DNA of 64,000 bases from Bacillus oleivorans. Lineage in GTDB: Bacteria > Bacillota > Bacilli > Bacillales > JC228. The translations under genes were made by a program, and so were the position numbers. Below, in pieces: positions 32,873 through 41,765 of this stretch (within the stretch, counting starts at the first letter, position 1; each line of letters starts with the position of its first letter). Location of the stretch: contig NZ_OAOP01000001.1 in NCBI RefSeq assembly GCF_900207585.1, positions 434,001 to 498,000 of the forward strand. The letters are read 5' to 3'. The notes under the pieces are model-generated. The model ran no database searches and was not told the DNA's origin. It saw only the letters and a program-made list of their open reading frames with translations.

Positions 32873-33784
32873 CTATTTTGCACTAGATACTGCATGATCT
32901 CCGGCATGCACTTTTTTCGCTGTTTTTCTAGTGGAAAGAAAAACACCTGCTAAAATAAGAGCTAACCCGCCAATGGCAAGAGGGGGAATTTGTTCATCCA
33001 GTAAGAACCAACCCCAGAACATGGCGGTAATCGGAACAAGATACGTTACAAAGGTAGCAAACTCCGCACTTCCTGCTTGGATCATATAATAGAATAGTAA
33101 ATAGGCTAAGCCTGACCCAAAAACACCAAGACCAACCATGGCGAAAATCGTATTCCAATCAATTGTTTGGTGTAACGGGAAAAAGGAGTCAGTAACAGCC
33201 ATCATAACTAGGCTACCTAAAGAACTGGTTAGCAAGGTCATCAAAGCAATCGCCATCACACTCACGCCTTGCAAATGCCTCTTCGTATATTGCGAGCTGA
33301 ACCCATAGCAAACAGTGGCTGCAAGCATCGTTCCCATTCCAATTAAGTCTTCTTGAAACAACTGGGTAATATCTAAATCAATCAAAAATAAAATGCCAAC
33401 AAATCCAATTAGAATCCCAGTCCACTGTCTGGCGCTTAAAGCAACGCTGAAAAGGATGACACCTAAAACACTAGTAAAAATAGGAGTCGTTGCATTCACC
33501 ATCGAAGCTAATGCACTTGAAATTCTCGTTTCACTGATTCCAATCAATCCCCATGGAATCAACGCGTTCATACAGCCAACGAGAACTAAAGATTTTAGGG
33601 GAATACTCTTCCATGCTATTTTCTTTCTTTGTATTAAAAGAATGGCTGCCAAAGTCAATGCACCCAGAGCGGATCGGACAAACACAATCCCCCATGGCCC
33701 AAGACCCTCAACCAAAACCTTAATAAAATAAAACGACATTCCCCAAATTAAACTCAATGTGATCAAAGCTAAATATAATCTCAT
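32873..33784 (-). CDS. EamA/DMT-family drug-metabolite transporter
   Basis: 303 residues with ten membrane helices formed by two EamA repeats. Typical motifs are LSLIWGMSFYFIKVLVEGLGPWGIVFVRS at the N-terminus, TPIFTSVLGVILF mid-protein and YLVPITAMFWGWFLLDEQIPPLAIGGLALILAGVF at the end. Such proteins export amino acids or other small metabolites. RBS GAGGAG precedes the ATG. It is flanked on both sides by GGGACGGTTCT repeats. The substrate cannot be predicted. Confidence 0.9.
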   Translation of the reverse strand: MRLYLALITLSLIWGMSFYFIKVLVEGLGPWGIVFVRSALGALTLAAILLIQRKKIAWKSIPLKSLVLVGCMNALIPWGLIGISETRISSALASMVNATTPIFTSVLGVILFSVALSARQWTGILIGFVGILFLIDLDITQLFQEDLIGMGTMLAATVCYGFSSQYTKRHLQGVSVMAIALMTLLTSSLGSLVMMAVTDSFFPLHQTIDWNTIFAMVGLGVFGSGLAYLLFYYMIQAGSAEFATFVTYLVPITAMFWGWFLLDEQIPPLAIGGLALILAGVFLSTRKTAKKVHAGDHAVSSAK

Positions 33785-33800
33785 TTTTTCTCCTCTTTTC

Positions 33801-33868
33801 TGAAACGGGGGGACGGTTCTTGCGTTTCAGAATAAGGGTGAAACGTAAGAACCGTCCCTATGTTTCAT
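33801..33868. repeat. GGGACGGTTCT repeats, inverted pair
   Basis: Two head-to-head copies form a long imperfect hairpin between two minus-strand genes. The downstream arm overlaps the stop-codon region of the small membrane protein gene. Confidence 0.75.
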
Positions 33869-34257
33869 GATAAGGCAATCAATAAACATAATATAAATGC
33901 AATAGTTGATAATGGTGTCATTACAAGTCTTTCTTTCTTACTCTTAGATGCTACATTTGCTATCGTATTGATCCCGAGGAAGACTGTAAATACCCATACT
34001 AATATATTAGTAGGTAAGAAATTAAAGTCAATTGGAACTACATTCGAATGCTGCAAAAATACAAAGCCCATACATAAAAGGATTAGAGCATTAACCGCAC
34101 TTACAATACGTAGTGTTTTAGGTAATACTTTATGATAGCCACCTAATGCAAATTCACCTAAAGGGTAACCAAGTGAAAGCAACACTTGAAAAATGGCTAT
34201 CGATACAAACAGAATGGCAACAACGATTGATGAAATATAGATAAAATCGACTCCCAT
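33865..34257 (-). CDS. Small integral membrane protein, 130 residues, unknown function
   Basis: About four membrane helices (IYISSIVVAILFVSIAIFQVLL, a central ALILLCMGFVFL, ILVWVFTVFLGINTIA and TPLSTIAFILCLLIALS). I do not recognise a named family. ATG 34257 (MGVDFIYIS) is chosen because AGGAGGT lies 5 bases upstream. The 24 extra N-terminal codons available upstream are encoded by a GGGACGGTTCT repeat. A GYHKVLPKTLRIVSAVNAL loop carries most of the charge. Confidence 0.7.
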   Translation of the reverse strand: MGVDFIYISSIVVAILFVSIAIFQVLLSLGYPLGEFALGGYHKVLPKTLRIVSAVNALILLCMGFVFLQHSNVVPIDFNFLPTNILVWVFTVFLGINTIANVASKSKKERLVMTPLSTIAFILCLLIALS

Positions 34258-34281
34258 ACATGACCTCCTAACTCTCTTAAA

Positions 34282-34350
34282 GAAACAGAGGGACGGTTCT
34301 CCTGTTTCATTCTTTCTTTTTTGAAACACAAGAACCGTCCCTCTGTTTCA
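34282..34350. repeat. GGGACGGTTCT repeats, inverted pair
   Basis: A head-to-head pair between the hydrolase and membrane-protein genes. The 3' half carries an extra CTCTGTTTCAC duplication. Confidence 0.75.
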
Positions 34351-34358
34351 CCTCTGTT

Positions 34359-35336
34359 TCATTCGTTAACTATAGTCAATATTTCTTTGGCTACTAGATC
34401 AGGACGATAATGATGTACATAATGCTCGGCTTCTTCTAGTATGACTTGGTTACCAGATGAGGACCAGGAAGTCAATGCGGCCTGACTGTCCATCCAATCC
34501 TGGTCCTGCTTGCCGAATCTCCCTGCAGTGATGATTGTCATCGGAACGTCCAAAGGTTTCTTTCCTTCCAGCACCTTCATCGCGTTGAGTTGACTCTGGC
34601 GCATTTCATCTGTGATGTTTTTGTTGTTTGCTTTAAGTAGGCTGGACATTCGATCAAGATCTTTTAGTTCATTAGGTAATTGCTCCAGTCTGTTGCGCTC
34701 GCTAGCCAGTGATTCCGCAAATCCATCAATATGATACAGCGTACGGGCCACACCAGACTGCACAAGAAATCGTTGCAATAATGAAACCCCCGTCAAAGGT
34801 GTTTGATTGGCGTAATATTCAGGGCTCCCGCCATCCAGTAGTACAATCCCTTTTACTTCATCCGGATACTTTTGAGCATAGTGTATCGTCTCAAGTGAAC
34901 CGAGAGAGTGTCCGACTAGGATATAAGGAGGTTGAATCTCGGCTTTTATTAGTAATTCATGAATTTCTTCGACAATATTGTCGATATCCCGTTTGCGATC
35001 CGTCAAATCGCTGTACCCATAACCAAAGCGGTCAATCACCGCAAAGCGGGTATGATCATCAATCTTTTCATACAGCGGGTAAAAGTCGACGTAAGGATTG
35101 ACCGTTCCCCATCCAGCAATAAAGATGGCAGTCGATTGACCTTCTCCACCGGTATAAAGATGCATTTTGCTGCCAAAGACATCATACAGCTCTCCAGGTG
35201 GCTTGTATTTTGGCAAATCGTTTCGCACGCCCACCCATTGATAAACTAAGCCAACCCCCAAGAACACAATCAGGAAAGCAAGCCCAAAAAGCAAAGTTTT
35301 TCTGGTTAATCTCCATAATCTTTTTATTTCGATCAT
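34359..35336 (-). CDS. Membrane-anchored alpha/beta hydrolase
   Basis: About 325 residues. A single N-terminal membrane helix (LLFGLAFLIVFLGVGLVYQWV) anchors an alpha/beta hydrolase domain. The nucleophile elbow is GHSLGS, preceded by RFGYGYSD, and the catalytic His lies in EEAEHYVHHY. The upstream in-frame extension (KQENRPFAS) is encoded by a repeat and is probably not translated; ATG 35336 directly follows AAGGGAG, which is tight spacing, so the start is uncertain. The active site faces outside. The substrate is unknown. Confidence 0.8.
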   Translation of the reverse strand: MIEIKRLWRLTRKTLLFGLAFLIVFLGVGLVYQWVGVRNDLPKYKPPGELYDVFGSKMHLYTGGEGQSTAIFIAGWGTVNPYVDFYPLYEKIDDHTRFAVIDRFGYGYSDLTDRKRDIDNIVEEIHELLIKAEIQPPYILVGHSLGSLETIHYAQKYPDEVKGIVLLDGGSPEYYANQTPLTGVSLLQRFLVQSGVARTLYHIDGFAESLASERNRLEQLPNELKDLDRMSSLLKANNKNITDEMRQSQLNAMKVLEGKKPLDVPMTIITAGRFGKQDQDWMDSQAALTSWSSSGNQVILEEAEHYVHHYRPDLVAKEILTIVNE

Positions 35337-35343
35337 CTCCCTT

Positions 35344-35371
35344 GAAGCAAAGGGACGGTTCTCCTGTTTCA
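35344..35371. repeat. GGGACGGTTCT repeat, single copy
   Basis: GAAGCAAAGGGACGGTTCTC then CTGTTTCAA, directly upstream of the hydrolase start. Confidence 0.7.
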
Positions 35372-35501
35372 AAATTAGAAAACCTTCTTGGCTGTAGTGT
35401 TTTCGTGTATAATCCCAGTGATATCCTTATGGTTTCATTTCCAAATAATTCATTAATTATATTTTACTTTATTACTATTAATTTTTTGTTAATCTTTGTG
35501 A

Positions 35502-35590
35502 ATCAGAGGGACGGTTCTTGTGTTTCAGAATGAAACACAAGAACCGTCCCCTCGTTTTACCCTCGTTTTACCCTCGTTTTACTCGTTTCA
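35502..35590. repeat. GGGACGGTTCT inverted pair followed by tandem TACCCTCGTTT units
   Basis: A head-to-head pair joined by TCAGAATGA. After it TACCCTCGTTTT is repeated at 35549-35582. The tandem tail looks like slippage within the repeat's CTCGTTTTA end. Confidence 0.75.
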
Positions 35591-35613
35591 TCCTGAATTC
35601 AGAAAATTTATAA

Positions 35614-35642
35614 TTGACAAAACGAACATAAAAAGTTATCTT
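35614..35642 (+). promoter_or_regulatory. Promoter placing transcription start at the DeoR gene start codon
   Basis: TTGACA (35614-35619), an exact 17-base spacer, TATCTT (35637-35642). The expected start of transcription, about 7 bases on, coincides with ATG 35649. Confidence 0.6.
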
Positions 35643-35648
35643 TTAAAC

Positions 35649-36410
35649 ATGAAATATGTTAAAAACAGACAAAAACAAATATTGGAAATGTTAAATGAAT
35701 CAGAAAAAGTGTTGGTTAGTGAATTAAGTACACATTTTGGTGTATCAGAAATGACATTGAGAAGGGATTTGGATATTCTAGCCCAGAAAGGAGTAATTAA
35801 ACGGATTAGGGGCGGAGCGGTTAAGATTAATCAGGGTTCTTATGAAATGCCTTTTGAAATGAGATATGAGAAGAATTATGAGGTGAAAAGTAGAATTGCA
35901 CAAAGAGCGGCAAGTATGGTTAGGGACGGGGAAACAGTCCTTATTGACACCGGTACTACAGCCTTGGCAGTTGCTGAAGAACTAAAGGAACGCAATTTAA
36001 CCATCCTAACCTCAAGCTTGCGTGTAGCGTGGCTGTTATGTGATCGCCCAAATATTAATCTGATTGTATTAGGCGGAATTGTAAGAGCGGGGGAAAGGTC
36101 TTTAGTTGGAGATATTTTTGAAAACGTTTACGACGATTTTTTTCCAGATACCTTTATCATGGGAATCGGAGGAATTGATGCGGAAAATGGCTTCACCGAA
36201 TTTAATGTTGAGGATGCCAAGATTAAGAAAAAAGCCATAAAAGCATCCGACCGAACAATTGTAATTGCAGATGAAAGTAAAATCGGGAAAACGGCCTTTG
36301 CCAAGGTGGCCTCGATTGAAGACATTGATACCCTTATTACCAATAGGCCGCAGGATCTGGGGAAAATTAATACATTAAGAGAAAAGGATTTAACGGTCGT
36401 GATCGTGTAA
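35649..36410 (+). CDS. DeoR-family sugar-phosphate-responsive repressor
   Basis: About 253 residues. The DeoR helix-turn-helix KNRQKQILEMLNESEKVLVSELSTHFGVSEMTLRRDLDIL is at the N-terminus, and GVIKRIRGGA follows. The DeoR sensor domain shows IDTGTTALAVAEEL, VLGGIVRAGERSLVG and FIMGIGGIDAENGFTEF. There is no Shine-Dalgarno sequence before ATG 35649 and the promoter sits so close that the message may be leaderless. A longer frame from 35520 is repeat-encoded. It heads the carbohydrate operon and probably represses it. Confidence 0.88.
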   Translation: MKYVKNRQKQILEMLNESEKVLVSELSTHFGVSEMTLRRDLDILAQKGVIKRIRGGAVKINQGSYEMPFEMRYEKNYEVKSRIAQRAASMVRDGETVLIDTGTTALAVAEELKERNLTILTSSLRVAWLLCDRPNINLIVLGGIVRAGERSLVGDIFENVYDDFFPDTFIMGIGGIDAENGFTEFNVEDAKIKKKAIKASDRTIVIADESKIGKTAFAKVASIEDIDTLITNRPQDLGKINTLREKDLTVVIV

Positions 36411-36439
36411 CGAAAAATCTGCACAAAGGAGGGGAATGT

Positions 36440-37951
36440 ATGGAGTCCTATTTAATTGGGATTGATATTGGAACGACAGCAACTAAAATCGTGCTTATTC
36501 ATAAAAACGGTACGATTATGAATGCCGTGTCAAAATCAGTCACTCTACATACGAAAAAACCGCGCTGGTCGGAAGAAGATCCATTGGAATGGTGGGCCAA
36601 TGTTCAGGAGCTGCTGCCGCTTTTATTGGAAAAATCAAATGTTAAACCAGAACAAATTAAGGCAGTTGGCGTCAGCGGAATGGTTCCAACTCTCATTTGT
36701 TTAGATAAAAATGGAGACCCTCTCCGGTACTCAATCCAGCAAAATGATGCACGAGCGTCGGATGAGATAGCCGAATTATCAGCTAAAACATTAGTTTATG
36801 ACGTTTTAACCAAAACTGGTTCCAAAATTACACAGCAGTCTATTGCTCCAAAGATTATGTGGTTAAAGAAACACGAGCCGGAAGTTTTAGAAAAAACGGT
36901 CTCTATTTGTGGTTCCTATGATTTTATTACCCGCAAGCTAACAGGTAATGCAACCAACGCGATTGAAGCGAACTGGGCATTAGAAAGCGGCCTATATAAC
37001 TATCAAACTGAACGATGGGATGACTACATATTAGAGCAGGCCGAAATTAAAAAAGAGTGGATGGGAGAGGTTAGGAAGTCTCACGAGGTTGTTGGTGTTG
37101 TGCAAGGGAATCATGGGACTTGTTTAGTTGAAGGGACACCGGTTGTAGCAGGTGCCGCAGATCATGTTGCCAGTGCCTTCTCAGCAGGGCTGGTCGATGA
37201 CGGGGATATGTTAATCAAATTAGGGGGAGCGGGAGACATTTTATTGTCTGCCTCAAGACCTGTTGCAGACCCAAGACTGTTTTTAGATTATCATTTAATC
37301 CCGGGTCACTTCCTCCCGAACGGCTGTATGGCATCAAGCGGAAGTGTGATTCGTTGGTTTCAACGGGAGGTTGCGGGCGGCACAGCTTTAGAAGAACTCG
37401 ACCGTGAAGCGGAGAAGACGCAAATGGGTTCTGATGGTTTAATTTTGCTGCCTTATTTTTTAGGTGAAAAAACACCAATCAACGATTCAAAAGCAAGAGG
37501 CATGTTTATCGGTCTTCATTTAGGACATACAAGAGCGCACATGTACCGTTCCATTTTAGAAGGAATCGGATTTGGCTTTAACCACCATATTGAAGTGTTT
37601 AAGGAACTTGGCTTCAAGACAAACCGGGTTAGGATTACGAACGGGGGCTCAAGGTCCAGGCTTTGGCGGCAAATTATTGCTGATATTACAGGGCTGACAT
37701 TGGAATCCATTATTGAGCATCCTGGCTCTTCCTTAGGAGCAGCTTTTATTGCAGGGATTGGAGTAGGCGAATTTGAGAGCTGGTCCGATATCGACCGGTT
37801 CATCAAAATCGAAGAAGTGATCAAACCAAATCCAGAAAACGGAAATCGATACAAAACTTTATATGAAGTGTATCGCTCTGTTTACCCTAAATTATTAAAG
37901 GAACAGCATATTTTATCAGATCTATCAAATGAAGAGGGGGAAGGTCAATGA
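36440..37951 (+). CDS. FGGY-family carbohydrate kinase
   Basis: 503 residues, normal for xylulokinase-like FGGY kinases. The phosphate motif GIDIGTTATKIVLIH is N-terminal, the substrate region VSGMVPTLICLD and the QQNDARASDEI segment follow, GAADHVASAFSAGLV is the mid signature, and TNGGSRSRLWRQIIADITG with SSLGAAFIAGIGVG binds ATP. RBS AAAGGAGGGG. It phosphorylates a sugar, polyol or ulose brought in by the adjacent ABC importer. The next gene overlaps its end by four bases. Confidence 0.9.
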   Translation: MESYLIGIDIGTTATKIVLIHKNGTIMNAVSKSVTLHTKKPRWSEEDPLEWWANVQELLPLLLEKSNVKPEQIKAVGVSGMVPTLICLDKNGDPLRYSIQQNDARASDEIAELSAKTLVYDVLTKTGSKITQQSIAPKIMWLKKHEPEVLEKTVSICGSYDFITRKLTGNATNAIEANWALESGLYNYQTERWDDYILEQAEIKKEWMGEVRKSHEVVGVVQGNHGTCLVEGTPVVAGAADHVASAFSAGLVDDGDMLIKLGGAGDILLSASRPVADPRLFLDYHLIPGHFLPNGCMASSGSVIRWFQREVAGGTALEELDREAEKTQMGSDGLILLPYFLGEKTPINDSKARGMFIGLHLGHTRAHMYRSILEGIGFGFNHHIEVFKELGFKTNRVRITNGGSRSRLWRQIIADITGLTLESIIEHPGSSLGAAFIAGIGVGEFESWSDIDRFIKIEEVIKPNPENGNRYKTLYEVYRSVYPKLLKEQHILSDLSNEEGEGQ

Positions 37952-38724
37952 GTAAAGGGTTAGCTGTTGTTACGGGTGCTGGCAGCGGAATCGGAAAAGC
38001 CATCGCCAAACGTCTTGCCAAGGATGGTTTTTCTGTTGGGGTAACCGACATTAATCAGGCTGCAGTTAATGCCACGATTTCTGAAATCAATTCAGAAGGT
38101 GGAATTGCAAAGGGGGATGTGTTAGATGTTACAAATCCCGAATCGATTTCAGCTGCATTAGAAACATTAGAAAAAGAGTTTGGTAAGTTGCGAGTTTGGG
38201 TGTCTAATGCCGGGGTGTCTTCTATGAACCATTTCGTAGAGCTAACCGAAAAGGATTGGGATTTGAATATGGATGTAAATGCGAAGGGGGTGTTTTTATG
38301 CGGTCAAATCGCAGCAAGGAAATTTATTAGCCAGCAAGAAGGCGGAAAAATTATTAATACCGCCTCCATGGCAGGCAAACAAGGGAATGTTCCTTTCCTA
38401 AGTCACTACGTTGCCTCTAAGTTTGCTGTAGTTGGCTTAACGCAAGCGATGGCCCATGAATTAGGTAAACACAATATTACAGTGAATGCCGTATGTCCAG
38501 GCTTTGTTGCCACACCGATGCAAACGAGGGAACTTGAATGGGAAGGGTCGCTTAAAGGGCAGACTCCTGAACAAGTGAAGCAAGGCATGATTGATGTAAC
38601 ACCGCTTGGCCGTTTAGAAACACCAGAGGATGTCGCAAGAGTCGTATCCTTTTTAGCGGGCGAAGATTCGAATTTTATAACTGGTGAATCGATTGCAATT
38701 AACGGAGGGGCTTATATGGATTAA
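37948..38724 (+). CDS. Short-chain dehydrogenase/reductase (SDR)
   Basis: 258 residues. The cofactor motif TGAGSGIGKAIAK is at residues 10-22, NAG at about 91, catalytic Ser in NTASMAGKQG and the YxxxK pair in HYVASKFAV. The C-terminus, SFLAGEDSNFITGESIAINGGAYMD, is the classical SDR end. The acidic VTDIN at the end of beta 2 favours NAD. It likely oxidises or reduces the sugar or sugar phosphate handled by the FGGY kinase; its start overlaps the kinase stop. Confidence 0.93.
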   Translation: MSKGLAVVTGAGSGIGKAIAKRLAKDGFSVGVTDINQAAVNATISEINSEGGIAKGDVLDVTNPESISAALETLEKEFGKLRVWVSNAGVSSMNHFVELTEKDWDLNMDVNAKGVFLCGQIAARKFISQQEGGKIINTASMAGKQGNVPFLSHYVASKFAVVGLTQAMAHELGKHNITVNAVCPGFVATPMQTRELEWEGSLKGQTPEQVKQGMIDVTPLGRLETPEDVARVVSFLAGEDSNFITGESIAINGGAYMD

Positions 38725-38756
38725 CCATATAAGGCAAAAAATAGGGGGAATGAAAA

Positions 38757-40022
38757 ATGGTGAAAAAACTAATCTTTATGGGTCTTGCGCTTTTCCTGCT
38801 AGCCGGATGCAGTACATCAGAGAGCGGCGGGGGAGCGGAAGATGGAACAGTTCAATTAAAAGCGCTGATGGAAGAAGTGCCTGATTCAGATATTGTGATT
38901 GATATGATTGCTGATTTTAATGAAAAACATCCAGATATTGAAATCGATGTTGAACTGCTGCCTTATGATCAAATGCGTGACAAACTTGTATCCTCATTTT
39001 TAGCCCCAACCTCAGACTATGACATCATTGTAGTAGATAATCCATGGATGTATGATTTTGCATCTGCCGGGTATCTTGAACCTCTTAGTGAAAAAATCGA
39101 AGGTGCTGGAGATGGGTATAACTTCGATGATTTCTCTGAACCTCTTAGAAAAATAGCTACTGTAGATAATGAAGTGTATGGAATTCCATTTTACAACTAT
39201 GCAACTGGATTGGTTTACCGGAAAGATATTTTCGAAAGTGAAGGAATCGCGGTACCAGGTTCTTTAGATGAACTACAAGCGGCTGCTGAACAGCTTGCGA
39301 AGGATGGAAAATACGGAATCGCAGCCCAGCCGCAAAAGGGCTATAAGATTATGGAAGAATGGGCGAACTGGTTATTCGCAGCAGGCGGAGCGATTCAGGA
39401 TGAAGAAGGCAATGTCGTCCTTGACTCCCCTGAAGCGAGAGATGCTTTAACAAAATATATAGAGTCTGTTAATAATGCTGCTCCGCCTAACAGCTCTAAC
39501 TGGGCCTTTGATGAAGCGATGAGATCGGTGGCTAGCGGAGAAAGTGCGATGACAATCAACTACAACTGGATGCTGCCAACGCTAAATAATGAAGAAGGTC
39601 AGGCTGGAGACTTAGCTGGCAACTTTGCGCTTGCGGAAGTTCCAGGCGGGAAAGCGGCTTTAGGTGCTTGGTACTGGTCGATCCCGGCAAAATCTGAATA
39701 CAAAGATGAAGTTTGGACATTTATTGAATGGGTATCGTCCCCAGAGACTGAGACAGATCGAGTTATTGCGGGCGGGGCACCAGTTCGAAATAGTGTCATG
39801 AATAATCCAGATGTGTGGGAACAAGGCTATGGTGAAGAGTATTACAAAACGCTAAAAGCCATTTTAGAGGATGCCGCTCCATTGGCTGACGGACCAAACG
39901 CAGAGGAAATGATTCAAGTGGTTGGAACAGAGCTCAATGCCGCTGTTACCGGTCAAAAGAGTGTCGATCAAGCGATTACGGATGCCGCTAACCAGGCAAA
40001 GGAGATTTTAGGCAATGAGTAA
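38757..40022 (+). CDS. Sugar ABC transporter substrate-binding lipoprotein
   Basis: 421 residues. The lipobox FLLAGC gives Cys18. The family-1 sugar-binding pattern is visible: DMIADFNEKHPDIEIDVELLPYDQMRDKL, DYDIIVVDNPWMYDFASAGYLEPL, and GESAMTINYNWMLPTL. It overlaps the permease gene by eight bases and has no hairpin after it, unlike the other binding-protein genes here. Confidence 0.93.
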   Translation: MVKKLIFMGLALFLLAGCSTSESGGGAEDGTVQLKALMEEVPDSDIVIDMIADFNEKHPDIEIDVELLPYDQMRDKLVSSFLAPTSDYDIIVVDNPWMYDFASAGYLEPLSEKIEGAGDGYNFDDFSEPLRKIATVDNEVYGIPFYNYATGLVYRKDIFESEGIAVPGSLDELQAAAEQLAKDGKYGIAAQPQKGYKIMEEWANWLFAAGGAIQDEEGNVVLDSPEARDALTKYIESVNNAAPPNSSNWAFDEAMRSVASGESAMTINYNWMLPTLNNEEGQAGDLAGNFALAEVPGGKAALGAWYWSIPAKSEYKDEVWTFIEWVSSPETETDRVIAGGAPVRNSVMNNPDVWEQGYGEEYYKTLKAILEDAAPLADGPNAEEMIQVVGTELNAAVTGQKSVDQAITDAANQAKEILGNE

Positions 40023-40914
40023 GGACACAAAAACAGGAAGAGGTTCCGGCTTCTTCCTGTTTTCCTACCAATGGAGAATGCTGTTACCCCTCTTAGTCTT
40101 AATGCTGATTATTCTAGCATTTCCCTTAGGGTATTCGTTATGGCTATCTTTCCATAACTTTACGATTACGAATCCTGATGAAAACAGTTTCGTTGGATTT
40201 GGGCAATATCTAAAATTACTTTCTGATCCACTATATTGGACTGTATTTAAAAATACTGCGCTATTTGTGGTGGTTGCGGTTGGATTTGAACTTATATTAG
40301 GAATGCTGATTGCCCTAACATTAAACAAACAACAGCGCTTCCGCAATTTAACACGTGCAATCGTGTTGGCACCGATGTTTATCACACCTATTGCCGTTGG
40401 GTTAATGTTTAGATTTCTTTTAAGTGAACAATTAGGTTTTATTCCAGCTGTTTTAAAATTCTTTGGTCTTTCCGTCGACTTTTTCGGTACAGAATACGCC
40501 ATATTAACTCTAGCTGCGATTGATATTTGGCAGTGGACACCTTTTATCGTATTGATGCTGATTGCCGGTCTGCAAAGCTTGCCAGAAGAACCTTTTGAAG
40601 CCGCGTATGTAGATGGAGCTAGCAAGTGGACTTCTTTCTGGACAATCACGCTTCCTTTATTGAAGCCAGTCATTATTGTCGCCGTGCTAATTCGTGCATT
40701 GGATGCATTAAAAGTATTTGAATATGTCTACGCCATTACAAGAGGTGGTCCTGGTAATGCAACCGAGACCTTGCAATTTTATATTCAAAAGGTTGGATTT
40801 GGGTATTATCGCTTATCCGAAGCTTCAGCCATAGCCTGGACAGTCGTTGTAATTGTTATGGTCGTTATTTTTGTGATGCTTAGAACACGTGAGAAAGGGG
40901 AGGGATCCTTATGA
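40015..40914 (+). CDS. Sugar ABC transporter permease 1
   Basis: 299 residues with six membrane helices. EAAYVDGASKWTSFWTITLPLLKPV is the EAA coupling loop. It overlaps the lipoprotein gene by eight bases and the next permease gene by four, so the three importer genes are strictly coupled. No ATPase is encoded, so a shared ATPase is expected. Confidence 0.93.
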   Translation: MSKDTKTGRGSGFFLFSYQWRMLLPLLVLMLIILAFPLGYSLWLSFHNFTITNPDENSFVGFGQYLKLLSDPLYWTVFKNTALFVVVAVGFELILGMLIALTLNKQQRFRNLTRAIVLAPMFITPIAVGLMFRFLLSEQLGFIPAVLKFFGLSVDFFGTEYAILTLAAIDIWQWTPFIVLMLIAGLQSLPEEPFEAAYVDGASKWTSFWTITLPLLKPVIIVAVLIRALDALKVFEYVYAITRGGPGNATETLQFYIQKVGFGYYRLSEASAIAWTVVVIVMVVIFVMLRTREKGEGSL

Positions 40915-41738
40915 AAAGCTATCAAAAAGAGAGCACTTTTGAGAAACTCATGAGAATCCTATTCATTTGGGTAGTGTTAATTTGCGTGCTTACACCGTTC
41001 ATTTGGGTCATCCTTTCTTCATTAAAGACACCAACTGACCTTTCTAAGCCAATCAGTCTATTTTTTACACCAATATTTGATAATTGGATCAATGTTTTAA
41101 CCGGTGATATACCTATCCATTTTGTTAATAGTTTCATAGTCGGTTTCGTTACTGTAGGTATCTCTTTATTGGTCGGTCTTCCAGCAGCCTACTCTATTAG
41201 TCAGTTTAAAACTGGCGGGAATCTCACGAGAATGAGTATTTTGATATCGGAAGTGGTTCCTTCTGCTGTGCTTGTGGTCCCCATTTTCTTAGTTTCCTAT
41301 TACATGGAAGTAAACGGAACCATACTTCCAGTAATTTTAGCACACTTAACTTTTATTTTGCCGATCGTGACCTGGTTTTTAATTGGTTTCTTTGATGCCG
41401 TTCCTAAATCACTTGAAGAGCAAGCGATGATTGATGGATGTACGAGATTTGAAGCCTTTATAAAAATCATTCTTCCACAAGTTCTTCCTGGTATTGGTGC
41501 GGCTAGTATCTTTGGTTTCGTTTTATCTTGGAATGATATGTTTTATGCCTTGATTCTCGGTGGGCAAGACACGCAAACGCTCCCTGTTGCCATTGCTGGA
41601 TATAACACCTTTCGCGGAGTTCAGCTTGGAGAAATGTCGGTTGCGATACTTGTCTCAGCTATTCCAACCATTATTATCTCTTTCTTTATTCAAAAGCACT
41701 TAATCAAAGGAATGGGTGGAGGCGCCGTTAAAGGGTAA
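40911..41738 (+). CDS. Sugar ABC transporter permease 2
   Basis: 275 residues with six membrane helices. EEQAMIDGCTRFEAFIKIILPQVLPG is the EAA loop and the end LIKGMGGGAVKG is typical for MalG-type permeases. Start overlaps the preceding stop (ATGA). Confidence 0.93.
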   Translation: MKSYQKESTFEKLMRILFIWVVLICVLTPFIWVILSSLKTPTDLSKPISLFFTPIFDNWINVLTGDIPIHFVNSFIVGFVTVGISLLVGLPAAYSISQFKTGGNLTRMSILISEVVPSAVLVVPIFLVSYYMEVNGTILPVILAHLTFILPIVTWFLIGFFDAVPKSLEEQAMIDGCTRFEAFIKIILPQVLPGIGAASIFGFVLSWNDMFYALILGGQDTQTLPVAIAGYNTFRGVQLGEMSVAILVSAIPTIIISFFIQKHLIKGMGGGAVKG

Positions 41739-41765
41739 TCATCTAACATGTAAAAGGTGGAAATC

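Noticed and set aside
35520-35648. N-terminal extension of the DeoR regulator
   Set aside because: The 43 extra codons translate the repeat and its tandem tail and precede the promoter; the family N-terminus begins at 35649.
40065-40673. 202-codon minus-strand ORF opposite the sugar permease
   Set aside because: Shadow of the permease gene; operon structure on the plus strand is unambiguous.
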